The position numbers were made by a program, and so were the translations under genes. A DNA stretch of 64,000 nucleotides from NCBI GenBank assembly GCA_002709645.1, contig PAQG01000048.1, forward strand, positions 1 to 64,000, read 5' to 3'. Source of the stretch: Acidimicrobiaceae bacterium. Lineage in GTDB: Bacteria > Actinomycetota > Acidimicrobiia > Acidimicrobiales > UBA8592. The first letter of the stretch is position 1, and each line of letters opens with the position of its first letter. The notes beneath the pieces were generated by a model. It worked only from the letters and a program-made list of their open reading frames with translations. It was not told the DNA's origin and did not search any database. Below are positions 9,184-18,717 of the stretch, one piece after another.

Positions 9184-10425
9184 CTAACCCCAAGACACAG
9201 GAAGTGAAACCGGTCCCCGAAGGATGCAACCTACTGGTAGAGAAATTTCTAAATCTGTTGAGCGTAGATTAGGAAGACGTGCGAGAAGCTTCTCAATTCC
9301 AACAGATATTTGTGCTTTGGCAAGATGCGTTCCTGGGCAATGATGGGATCCCAAGCCGAAGGTGAGGACACGCTTAGGCTCACGAGCAACATCAAAAACA
9401 TCGGGATTGAAATATAAACGATCATCTCTGTTGGCTGATGCGATGCCCATAAGTACTATTTCACCCTTTGAGAAACTCTCCCCAGCGATGACAGTGTCAA
9501 ATGGAACGAGACGGGGAAGAACGCCAATAGGTGGTTCCCACCGAAGCATCTCATCAACGGCAAATGGAATCATTTCTGGCGCAGTGCGTAAACGCTCCAT
9601 GGCCTCATCGTTTGTCAGCAAAGCATAAAGAGTGTTGCCTAAACCATGATGAGTGGTTGAAGCACCAGCAGCGAAAATGGCACGGACATGACTAAGAATT
9701 TCTTCATTGGTCAATGAGCGATCGCCCTTTTCTGTAATAATCATTGAACTCAACATGTCGTCAGTAGGGCATTCTCGTCGTTGAACCAGAACTGGTTCAA
9801 CATACGATGTCAATTCTGCAGCCGCAGACAAGCCAAGCTGTGGATTCCTTGGATACCCCAGAATGTCAAAGCTCCATCGGAAGTATTGATCACGTAAATC
9901 ATCTGGTAACCCCATTCGTCTGCCAAAGACATAGAACGGGAACTTAGATGTAAATAACTCCACTAGGTCGCCACCGCCATCATCAAGAAAGTCATCAATT
10001 AAGTCATCAGCTATCGGAGCGATATCAGATTTAGCGAAATGCCCTATGGGTCGAGAGCGTAACGCCTGTGTTGATAATGAACGTAAAGTATTGTGCTCGC
10101 CTCCATCTGTACTTTCAAACGTTACACCTTGGCAAGGTTCAATGGATGCCGCATAAGTTGGACCAGCTGGAAATCCATCGTTGTCGCTAAAAGCTGATGC
10201 AAGCTCGCTATACCTAGTGATCAAATGGCAAGGGATTCCAAGAAGTTCTGCGGGGACTACTGGCCCAGACTCGCGAAGTGATCGTAAACAATCATGGAAA
10301 GATTCACCAGGGAATAATCCACTTGCACCTTCTGAGGAAATAGAAGGCCCAAAATCCACGATCTTAGAATCAGAAGAAATCTTCTTTTCTGAATTTGTAT
10401 TCTGGCCAATATTGAGTTTGTCCAT
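9184..10425 (-). CDS. cytochrome P450
   Basis: Heme-binding FGLGSHHCPGTHLAKAQ; I-helix AAGASTTHHGLGNT. Confidence 0.92.
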   Translation of the reverse strand: MDKLNIGQNTNSEKKISSDSKIVDFGPSISSEGASGLFPGESFHDCLRSLRESGPVVPAELLGIPCHLITRYSELASAFSDNDGFPAGPTYAASIEPCQGVTFESTDGGEHNTLRSLSTQALRSRPIGHFAKSDIAPIADDLIDDFLDDGGGDLVELFTSKFPFYVFGRRMGLPDDLRDQYFRWSFDILGYPRNPQLGLSAAAELTSYVEPVLVQRRECPTDDMLSSMIITEKGDRSLTNEEILSHVRAIFAAGASTTHHGLGNTLYALLTNDEAMERLRTAPEMIPFAVDEMLRWEPPIGVLPRLVPFDTVIAGESFSKGEIVLMGIASANRDDRLYFNPDVFDVAREPKRVLTFGLGSHHCPGTHLAKAQISVGIEKLLARLPNLRSTDLEISLPVGCILRGPVSLPVSWG

Positions 10426-10509
10426 AGGGCATCCTAACTTAAAAGCATATTCTTGTAATAAAGTCGGAAGTAAGAGTACTGAACACAGTTCTAATTTATA
10501 GAGGTCAAG

Positions 10510-11448
10510 ATGCGCTATATCCTAGGTTTACCTACAGACCATGTTGAATCTATTGACCAGTTCGGAACCAGTCATGCAATTGCTGAAATGGCAACCACTG
10601 CTGAAAAACTTGGGTATTCAGGAGTTTTTGTAACAGACCACCCTGCTCCACCACAGTCATTTTTGGACACTGGCGGCCATCACACTCTTGACCCAATGAT
10701 TACCTTGGCAGCTGTAGCAACAGCGACAACGAAAATCCAGTTACTGACCAATCTTTACATCGTCGCATATCGAAACCCATTTTTAGTAGCAAAAATGGTT
10801 GCAAGCCTTGACAACCTTTCATTCGGACGCCTCATTCTTGGGGTTGGGGCGGGTTACCTCAAGGAAGAATTTCAAGCAGCGGGAGTTGATTATCAGAACC
10901 GAGGACAACTACTTAACGACCACCTTGAAGTCATGAAGCAAGCTTGGACCGGGAATCCAATTTCAAGCAAAGGCCAAAACTTTGAAGCTAATGAAATCAT
11001 TTCGCTACCAACCCCTATTCAACGAACTGGCGCTTCTTCACCTCCGATATGGGTTGGTGGGAATTCTAAGAACGCTTTAGAACGCGTTGCACGTTTCGGA
11101 GAAGGGTGGATTCCAATGGCAACTCCTAAAGGAATAGAAAAATTTGTTAAAACAACCGCAATTACGGATATGGCCGCTTTAGCAAAAAGAATCAATGACC
11201 TTATGGAAGTATGGGAACGGTATGGGAAGAAAGGAAAGCCATGCATTTCCATTGAACCTTGGGACGCTGGTAGGTTCGGATCAGAAAAATGGGATTCTCA
11301 AAAATATTTAGAACGCGTAGAGGAACTGTCAGAAATAGGAGTTACCCATATCCCCGTCATGCTCAGCTCAATCGGTAGAGAATATGAAGCAACGAGATCT
11401 GAATTTCTTGAATCCGTAAACGAATATGCGCAATTCGTCAGCATTTAA
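10510..11448 (+). CDS. LLM class F420-dependent oxidoreductase
   Basis: 312 aa; LDNLSFGRLILGVGAGYLKEEFQAAGVDYQNRG. Confidence 0.88.
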   Translation: MRYILGLPTDHVESIDQFGTSHAIAEMATTAEKLGYSGVFVTDHPAPPQSFLDTGGHHTLDPMITLAAVATATTKIQLLTNLYIVAYRNPFLVAKMVASLDNLSFGRLILGVGAGYLKEEFQAAGVDYQNRGQLLNDHLEVMKQAWTGNPISSKGQNFEANEIISLPTPIQRTGASSPPIWVGGNSKNALERVARFGEGWIPMATPKGIEKFVKTTAITDMAALAKRINDLMEVWERYGKKGKPCISIEPWDAGRFGSEKWDSQKYLERVEELSEIGVTHIPVMLSSIGREYEATRSEFLESVNEYAQFVSI

Positions 11449-12272
11449 AAATCCGAACTTGGTATCAAACCAAGTTCTTTAGCGACATTTTGAAGTTGAA
11501 TGGTTTCACCGGAAATATAGTCGCTCGTATTGGAAGCAATATGAGCAACCACTTCTCCAATGACCTCAGGCTCTACCCCTAACGAAGCAACGTTCTCAAC
11601 TGGTCCACGAACAATCTTTACTCTCTCAGTTGCAACTAGTCCCGGTTGAAGATTCAGCGTAGTAATGCCATCTATCCCATATTCGTATCCAAGTTGGATC
11701 GCTAATCGGTGAAAGCCACCCTTGGACACTGTGTATGCTGACCCCCAACCACCCTTGCCTGGCATAGCGAAAGGCGATTCATATGCGGCAGCTGACGTCA
11801 TGAATAATAAAGTTCCTCTTCCTCGTTCCACCATGGAAGCAAGAATTGGTTTAAGAAAAAACATTTGAGCAGTAACATTGCCGAAAATCCGATCTGCTAC
11901 ACCGTCAAGGTCATTGTCCAAGAACCTGCCGTAATTTCCAGGACCGCTATACACGGCGTTACTCAGCAAAACGTCAACGCTCCCTAAAGATTCAATAACT
12001 GCTTCAGCTGTGGGGACCAAATCATCTCTTTCCATAAGGTCCATATAGGTAGGGAAAGCTTGTACATTAAATGAGCGTATAATTTCTGCAGTCTCTTCAA
12101 GTGAACCTGGAAGCATTTTGGCACTTAGCCCAGATGGCTCAGGAGACTGGTCCTCTTTTGACATAGTTCGAGCAGTGATCGCTACATCAAACCCCATTTT
12201 GGCAAGAGCTATGGCAGATGCTTTCCCTATTCCACGACTAGCACCTGTAACTACCGCAGTTCGCTTACCCAT
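11445..12272 (-). CDS. SDR family oxidoreductase
   Basis: TGASRGIGKA nucleotide-binding motif; YTVSKGG active site. Confidence 0.9.
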   Translation of the reverse strand: MGKRTAVVTGASRGIGKASAIALAKMGFDVAITARTMSKEDQSPEPSGLSAKMLPGSLEETAEIIRSFNVQAFPTYMDLMERDDLVPTAEAVIESLGSVDVLLSNAVYSGPGNYGRFLDNDLDGVADRIFGNVTAQMFFLKPILASMVERGRGTLLFMTSAAAYESPFAMPGKGGWGSAYTVSKGGFHRLAIQLGYEYGIDGITTLNLQPGLVATERVKIVRGPVENVASLGVEPEVIGEVVAHIASNTSDYISGETIQLQNVAKELGLIPSSDF

Positions 12273-12286
12273 CTGCTTCCTTGAAC

Positions 12287-13708
12287 CTATCTCGGTCCAG
12301 CATTAGCATCAATCAAGTTCCATAGGTCTTCAACGTGACGCTGTTTAGTCCATGTCGATCCAATCGAAACTCGGATATATGACACATCATCAATAACTGA
12401 AGGAGTAACGTAAGCTGATCCACTGGCATTAATGGCATCTACTAATGCCTTTGTTGACTCGTTTCCTCCCGAATGGCGAAAGCACACTAAAGCTAAGGTT
12501 CTGGGTGCTGTAAGTTCTAACCGCGGATCATCGTTTACTCTTTTTTCTAGTTCAGTCGCCCATGCTACATGTGATCGAATAAAGGCTCGTAAGTTCTCAG
12601 ATCCATATGATCGAAGCACAAACCAAAGTTTTAATGCCCTGAAACGTCTTCCCAGTGGAACATGCCAGTTTCTGTAATCAATAGCTGCTGGATTCTCCTC
12701 AGTTTCATTGCGAAGATATGGTGGCAAAATGTTAAGAGTCTGAACTAGCTTAGAGCGGTCAGCAACCCAAAAGATCGAGCAATCAAAATTCGTCAAAAGC
12801 CACTTGTGAGGGTTGAAAGTATAGCTATCAACAAGTTCAACGCCATCCTGAAGTTCACGAAACTCCGGGCAGATCATTGCGCTTCCAGCGTACGCAGCAT
12901 CGGCATGATGCCACATTCCGTTATCAGCGGCGATAGAAGCAATTCTGCGAATAGGGTCCATCGCTGTTGTGTTGGTTGTTCCGATAGAAGAACAGACCCA
13001 CGCTGGAACAAGGCCAGACCTGATGTCTTCGGATACTAACTGAGCTAAAGAATTAGCATCCATATCAAATGACTGCGTTACCGGAACTGAACGTATGTGC
13101 TTATAGCCCGCTATACGAGCCCCTTTCTCAATAGAGGAATGCGCATGAGAGGAGCCATAAACAACTAGTGAATTGCCATCAATTCCTGCTATCTCTAATT
13201 GATGTCGAGCAACAGCAAGCGAAAGGTGAGTTGAATCGGAAGCGCTCATCTGAATAACACCCCCACCGGGGCCCTCATTAATTTTCCAAGAAGAGGGTAG
13301 TCCAAGTAAATCAACCAACCAATCTAAAACTGTGTTTTCTATTTCAGTAGCAGAAGGAGCGGTAGACCACATCATTCCTTGGGTTGCTAAACCAGCAGCT
13401 ACGAACTCACCCAAAGCAGAAACAGGAGAAGCCCCTGACGGAAAAAAAGCGTACCATCCAGGATGTTGCCAATGTGCCATTCCCGGCATTACAACTCGGT
13501 CAAGGTCAGCTATGATCTCGTCCATTGACTCAGCCTTTTCAGGAGCCGAGTCTGGGAGCATTTCTCTGATATCCCCAGGTTCTATTGAAGGCAGAACCTC
13601 GTATTGTTCAATCTTGTCAAAATATTCTGCAAGCCAATCAACAAGTTGGTAACCGTAATTCTGAAATTCATCCTTAGATAAGTGCATATCGGGGGATTCT
13701 TCACTCAT
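12287..13708 (-). CDS. pyridoxal-dependent decarboxylase (aromatic-L-amino-acid decarboxylase-like)
   Basis: ADAAYAGSAMICPE...DSYTFNPHKWLLTNFDCS PLP-lysine motif; start MSEESPD overlaps the upstream stop by 8 nt (ATGAGTGA). Confidence 0.88.
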   Translation of the reverse strand: MSEESPDMHLSKDEFQNYGYQLVDWLAEYFDKIEQYEVLPSIEPGDIREMLPDSAPEKAESMDEIIADLDRVVMPGMAHWQHPGWYAFFPSGASPVSALGEFVAAGLATQGMMWSTAPSATEIENTVLDWLVDLLGLPSSWKINEGPGGGVIQMSASDSTHLSLAVARHQLEIAGIDGNSLVVYGSSHAHSSIEKGARIAGYKHIRSVPVTQSFDMDANSLAQLVSEDIRSGLVPAWVCSSIGTTNTTAMDPIRRIASIAADNGMWHHADAAYAGSAMICPEFRELQDGVELVDSYTFNPHKWLLTNFDCSIFWVADRSKLVQTLNILPPYLRNETEENPAAIDYRNWHVPLGRRFRALKLWFVLRSYGSENLRAFIRSHVAWATELEKRVNDDPRLELTAPRTLALVCFRHSGGNESTKALVDAINASGSAYVTPSVIDDVSYIRVSIGSTWTKQRHVEDLWNLIDANAGPR

Positions 13709-14174
13709 GGACAGTGAGTGTAACGAAAGATGCTCCAAGAAGCGCAGAAAAAGCTTCAGGAGCAACACATATTTCCAAACCCCGTTTACCAGCGCTCACG
13801 TAAACTTCATCGAAACCTAAAGCGCTTTCATCAACAAAAGTCCGGTGTGAGCGGGTTTGGCCAAAAGGAGATATGCCTCCAAGAACATATCCAGTTCGTT
13901 TCTGAGCTATAGATTTTGGGGCCATAATGGCTCTCTTGACTTTCGTTACCTTGGACAAAGCTTTCAAATTCAAGAGAGAAGACACAGGAACAACGCAAAC
14001 TACGATTTCACCATTGTGTAGTTCAGCTAAAAGAGTTTTAAAAACTTTCTTTGGGTCAAGCCCTAACTCAGCAACTGCTTCCTCTCCGTACCCTAGCCCA
14101 CTCCCAGTATGGGAATAATGAAGCAACCGGTACGGCTGGCTAACAGTTTCTAAAGCAAGAATCGCTGGCGTCAC
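13701..14174 (-). CDS. ybaK: YbaK/EbsC family aminoacyl-tRNA deacylase (Cys-tRNA(Pro) deacylase-like)
   Basis: VFKTLLAELHNGEIVVCVVPVSSLLNLKALSK...GYVLGGISPFGQ. Confidence 0.85.
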   Translation of the reverse strand: MTPAILALETVSQPYRLLHYSHTGSGLGYGEEAVAELGLDPKKVFKTLLAELHNGEIVVCVVPVSSLLNLKALSKVTKVKRAIMAPKSIAQKRTGYVLGGISPFGQTRSHRTFVDESALGFDEVYVSAGKRGLEICVAPEAFSALLGASFVTLTVHE

Positions 14175-14278
14175 AGGATGAGTCTACGCGATAGCAAAAG
14201 AAATATGAATTCTTGACCCGCATTGGAACTTTGTATGTCTTGATACTAACCTCATGACAAAGATGGGGGAGTAAATAC

Positions 14279-16588
14279 ATGTCACTTGTAGGAGCACGGG
14301 TCGTTAGAAAAGAAGACCCCAACCTAATTAGCGGTAGAGGTCAATTCGTTGATGATGTAAAAATTGCTGGAACAGCACACATGGTGTTTGTCCGAAGCAT
14401 AGAAGCACATGCTCAAATCAAGGCTATCGACGTTAGTGCTGCGCTTGAATGCGAAGGCGTCATTGGTGTTTGGACTGCCGAAAACCTTGAACTCGCACCC
14501 CTTCCTGGAGTGCCAGGACTTGAACGCCCAACTTTGGCCAAAGAAAAAGTACGATTCGTTGGTGAAGCGATCGCTGTTGTTGTAGCAGAAAACAGCTACG
14601 CAGCTGCAGATGGCGCTGAATTGGTCTTTGTTGAATACGAGCCATTAGGAGTAGTAACGAGCGTCAATGAAGCTATGGCAGACAATGCGCCACTCCTTTA
14701 CGAAGCAATTGGTTCAAATGTGGTTATGGAAGTCCCCAGCCCCGATGAGCATCAAGAAATTATTGATGCTGCCCCACATAGCGTCTCAATGCACATTGTC
14801 AACAATCGATGTGCCCCTGCGCCAATGGAACCTCTCGTGTGCCTCGCCGACTACGGACCATCGGGATTAACATTATGGGCAAGCTTCCAAGCTCCCCACC
14901 ACCTACGAAATACCGTAAGTTCATGGTTGGGGATAGCCCAAGATCAATGTCGAGTCATCACACCCGATGTAGGCGGCGGATTTGGTGCGAAAGTTAATTT
15001 CACTCCGGAATTATTCATTGCCCCAACCCTTTCAAAGCTGTTGGGTCGGCCGATCAAATACACGCAAACCCGAAGCGAATGCATGACAGAGATGTATCAC
15101 GGCCGAGCGCAAGAACAAGATGTTGATATCGCCTTTGATGACGAAGGAAAGATACTGGCTCTTAGAGTCATGGTCTACCAAGATCAAGGCGGATACGCAG
15201 ACCCCACAGGCATGGGGTTGCCAGCACTCACAACAACTATGGCGGCTGGTTGCTACATGATTCCAAACGTATCAGTTGCTTGGAAAAATATTGTTACTAA
15301 CACCACTCCCGTGGCGGCATACAGAGGAGCTGGAAGACCTGAAGCTAGCTACCTAATTGAAAGAGCTATAGATCAAATAGCGTATTCACTAGAAATAGAC
15401 CCAGTTGAAGTACGGCGAAGAAATTACATCCCTACAGAAAACTTCCCATACGCTACGCACTCCGAAATAGCTGTCTATGACAGCGGAAATTTCGCTGGCT
15501 GTATGGATGAACTCCTCAACATTATGGATTACGACGCTATACGAGATGAACAAGAAAAGAACCGTGAAGACCCTGGCAAGCCACTTCTAGGAGTAGGTTT
15601 CGCAAGTTGGTTAGAGATAGCAGGGTTCGGGCCTCCTGGTTCTTTAGAAGGATTCGGCCATCTAGGATCCTGGGAATCAGTTCAGGTTCGTATACAACCC
15701 GATGGATCAGCAATTATTTACACAGGGGCTTCCCCTCACGGGCAAGGGACCGTAACTACATTCGCACAAATCGCATCAGATTATCTTGGTATAGAATTCG
15801 ACAAAATATCTGTTCGGCACGGCGATACGGCAACGATCCCACAAGGAATAGGAACTCTCGGGTCTCGAGCTGTTGCTGTTGGAGGTGAAGGAGTCAAAAC
15901 TGCTTCCGTCAAAATTGTAGAACGAGCTAAACAAGTAGCAGCCCACCTGCTAGAAGCGAATCCTGAAGACTTAACAGTAGAAGATGGAAACTTCTCTGTG
16001 AAAGGCACTCCAGCACAAACCGTAAGTTGGGCCGAAGTCGCATGGACGAGCTTCAGGCCACTAGAAATACCAGAAGAAATGGAACCAGGTTCGCTTGACA
16101 CGACAGTACTTCAACAAGTTCCTAATTTCAGCTTTCCTTCGGGTGCATATGGTTGCGTAGTTGAAATAGATAAAGAGACCGGCGATACACGAGTGAGAGA
16201 CATGTATCTTGTTGATGATTGCGGAACAGTAATCAGCCCCATGCTTGCTGAAGGACAAGTGCACGGCGGGGTTGCGCAAGGAATTGCACAAGCACTCTAT
16301 GAAGAAGTCAAATATGATGAGAACGGACAGCCAACGACAGGAACGTTTGTTGACTACCTCATACCGGCAGCTCCAGAACTCCCAACCTTTACCTCTGGCA
16401 GAATTAGCACGCCAACACCCAATAACACCCTTGGAGCGAAAGGAATTGGAGAGTCCGGTTCTGTCGGCGCACCACCAGCAGTTATCAACGCTGTTGTTGA
16501 CGCGTTGCGACACTTAGACGTTACCCACGTTGATATGCCCGCAACCCCACAAAAAATCTGGAGAATTCTCCAAGGAGGTGCAAAATGA
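14279..16588 (+). CDS. CoxL-type xanthine dehydrogenase family molybdopterin-binding subunit (form II-like)
   Basis: GGGFGAKVN, AAYRGAGRPEA, GAKGIGESGS motifs; followed by S and M subunit genes. Confidence 0.92.
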   Translation: MSLVGARVVRKEDPNLISGRGQFVDDVKIAGTAHMVFVRSIEAHAQIKAIDVSAALECEGVIGVWTAENLELAPLPGVPGLERPTLAKEKVRFVGEAIAVVVAENSYAAADGAELVFVEYEPLGVVTSVNEAMADNAPLLYEAIGSNVVMEVPSPDEHQEIIDAAPHSVSMHIVNNRCAPAPMEPLVCLADYGPSGLTLWASFQAPHHLRNTVSSWLGIAQDQCRVITPDVGGGFGAKVNFTPELFIAPTLSKLLGRPIKYTQTRSECMTEMYHGRAQEQDVDIAFDDEGKILALRVMVYQDQGGYADPTGMGLPALTTTMAAGCYMIPNVSVAWKNIVTNTTPVAAYRGAGRPEASYLIERAIDQIAYSLEIDPVEVRRRNYIPTENFPYATHSEIAVYDSGNFAGCMDELLNIMDYDAIRDEQEKNREDPGKPLLGVGFASWLEIAGFGPPGSLEGFGHLGSWESVQVRIQPDGSAIIYTGASPHGQGTVTTFAQIASDYLGIEFDKISVRHGDTATIPQGIGTLGSRAVAVGGEGVKTASVKIVERAKQVAAHLLEANPEDLTVEDGNFSVKGTPAQTVSWAEVAWTSFRPLEIPEEMEPGSLDTTVLQQVPNFSFPSGAYGCVVEIDKETGDTRVRDMYLVDDCGTVISPMLAEGQVHGGVAQGIAQALYEEVKYDENGQPTTGTFVDYLIPAAPELPTFTSGRISTPTPNNTLGAKGIGESGSVGAPPAVINAVVDALRHLDVTHVDMPATPQKIWRILQGGAK

Positions 16589-17085
16589 CATTTCCCATAA
16601 AAATCACAGTCAACGGAAAGTCACACGAGACTGAAGTGGACCCCAGAACACTTCTCGTACATTTCCTTAGGGAAGATTGCCAGCTAACAGGAACACACGT
16701 TGGGTGTGATACCTCAAACTGTGGAGCATGCACGGTCTTACTCAATGGAGAAGCCGTTAAATCATGCACAGTGTTGACAGTCCAAGCAACTAATCAAGAA
16801 GTTCAAACCGTTGAAGGGCTAGCACCACCTGATGGACCATATACGCCAATTCAAGAAGGCTTCAGGCAAGAGCATGGGCTTCAATGCGGGTATTGCACGC
16901 CGGGCATGCTTATGGCGGGAACTGCTCTACTAAACGAAATCGACAATCCTTCCGAGGAGCAGATCCGAGAGCACCTTGAGGGGAACTTATGCCGTTGTAC
17001 CGGATATGAAATGATTGTGAGATCAATTCAATGGGCTGCAGAAAACCCAGACGGGATCCCAGTAGAAATTGGAGAAGGATCATGA
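16585..17085 (+). CDS. 2Fe-2S small subunit (CoxS-like)
   Basis: CDTSNCGACTVLLNG, CGYCTPGMLM and CRCTGYE [2Fe-2S] motifs. Confidence 0.95.
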   Translation: MTFPIKITVNGKSHETEVDPRTLLVHFLREDCQLTGTHVGCDTSNCGACTVLLNGEAVKSCTVLTVQATNQEVQTVEGLAPPDGPYTPIQEGFRQEHGLQCGYCTPGMLMAGTALLNEIDNPSEEQIREHLEGNLCRCTGYEMIVRSIQWAAENPDGIPVEIGEGS

Positions 17086-17897
17086 TTCCAGCAAAATTTG
17101 ACTACAAACCAGCCTCTTCTGCTGAAGAAGCAATAGCTCTGCTCGCAGAATATGGGGATGAAGCAAAAATCATCGCTGGCGGCCATTCGCTACTTCCTCT
17201 CATGAAACTCCGTTTAGCAAACCCAGAGGTCCTTATTGACATAGGAGGAATCAATGATCTTTCCTTCATAGAAGATAAGGGCGACCATATAGCAGTCGGT
17301 GCTCTAACCCGACATCGGCTCGTGGAACAATCAGATCTCCTAAAAGAACATATTCCTCTTTTGGCACATACAGCAGGACATGTGGGAGACCCTCAAGTAC
17401 GAAATAGGGGGACAATAGGTGGATCCCTATGCCATGGAGATCCAGCATCAGACCTACCCGCTGTTGTTCTAGCGACAAGAGCAAGTCTGCTAATTACGGG
17501 ACCTAATGGAGAGAGAAAAGTAGAAGCTGACGATTTCTTTACTGATTTTTGGGAAACAGCTGTCGCTGAAGACGAACTCTTAACAGAAATACAATTTCCG
17601 AAATTTACAGGCCAAGAATGGTCTTTCCAGAAATTCAACCGCAGAGCCCAAGATTGGGCAATTGTAGGGTGCGCACTTCAACACAGCGATAACCCAGGTA
17701 TAGGGATGATCAACATGGGAACAACACCTGTTCGTGCATCAGCAGCTGAAGCAGCGCTCAAATCCGGAGAAGCAAACTCTGATGTAGCAGACCTAGCTGA
17801 CGACGGCCTATCTCCTCCATCTGATATTCATGGACAGGAAGATTATAGAAGGCATCTATCAAGAGTGCTTCTTGGGCGAGCATTAGATAATTCATAA
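17082..17897 (+). CDS. FAD-binding subunit (CoxM-like)
   Basis: ATGA overlap with the CoxS-like gene; IIAGGHSLLPLMKLRLANP and RNRGTIGGSLCHGDPASDLPA FAD motifs. Confidence 0.93.
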   Translation: MIPAKFDYKPASSAEEAIALLAEYGDEAKIIAGGHSLLPLMKLRLANPEVLIDIGGINDLSFIEDKGDHIAVGALTRHRLVEQSDLLKEHIPLLAHTAGHVGDPQVRNRGTIGGSLCHGDPASDLPAVVLATRASLLITGPNGERKVEADDFFTDFWETAVAEDELLTEIQFPKFTGQEWSFQKFNRRAQDWAIVGCALQHSDNPGIGMINMGTTPVRASAAEAALKSGEANSDVADLADDGLSPPSDIHGQEDYRRHLSRVLLGRALDNS

Positions 17898-17947
17898 CAA
17901 ATAAAGAGGGGAGAGAAAAATCCCCTTCTAACGGCTACGATTTACAT

Positions 17948-18697
17948 ATGGATTTAGGCATTGCTGGACGGACAGCGCTTGTATCGGCTTCTTCTGCTGG
18001 TCTCGGCTATGAAACTGCAAAAGCATTAGCTGCTGCAGGTTGCAAAGTCGTAATTTCTGGCCGGAACGAAGAAAGACTCCACCAAGCTGCAGAAAACATT
18101 CCGGAATCAATACCGATCAACGCAGATGTCTCATCAGTCGAAGGATCAACGCAACTTGTCAAAAAAGCAAACGAAATGTTGGGCTCAGACATTGATATTC
18201 TTGTAACAAACGCGGGGGGACCTCCACCTGGAACATTTGAGTCAACTGATATCGACCAATATCTCTCAGCCTTAGAACTTAACCTAATGTCAGTTGTTGC
18301 AATGTGTAAAGCAGCAGTACCAAGCATGCAGGATAACGAATGGGGGAGAGTCCTTGCAATTACATCCATCTCCGTTCGTCAACCGATACCCAGTATCATG
18401 CTCTCAAATACAGCAAGAGCAGGAGCGACAGGTTTTTTAAAAACTCTGGCATTGGAAGTCGCTGCCGATGGAATAACCGTCAACTCTATTCAGCCAGGAT
18501 TCCACGACACTAACCGTGTCAAAGATCTATACGGAGACACCAACTTAGAAGATCTAGCAAACGGAATTCCAGCAAAGAAAATAGGTTCAGCAGAAGACTT
18601 CGGAAAGATAGCGGCGTTCCTTTGTTCTGAACAAGCAGGTTACATAACCGGTGCAGCTATCCCTGTAGCTGGTGGAACCTACGGCGGACTCCAATAG
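17948..18697 (+). CDS. SDR family oxidoreductase (3-oxoacyl-ACP reductase-like)
   Basis: ASSAGLGYETAKALAAAG; NAGG; C-terminal PVAGGTYGG. Confidence 0.88.
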   Translation: MDLGIAGRTALVSASSAGLGYETAKALAAAGCKVVISGRNEERLHQAAENIPESIPINADVSSVEGSTQLVKKANEMLGSDIDILVTNAGGPPPGTFESTDIDQYLSALELNLMSVVAMCKAAVPSMQDNEWGRVLAITSISVRQPIPSIMLSNTARAGATGFLKTLALEVAADGITVNSIQPGFHDTNRVKDLYGDTNLEDLANGIPAKKIGSAEDFGKIAAFLCSEQAGYITGAAIPVAGGTYGGLQ

Positions 18698-18717
18698 GAA
18701 CCAATCGCTCTGTTCGC

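Noticed and set aside
17905-17932. AGGGGA...TCCCCT inverted repeat after the CoxM-like gene
   Set aside because: Short stem with no following T-run; too weak to call a terminator.
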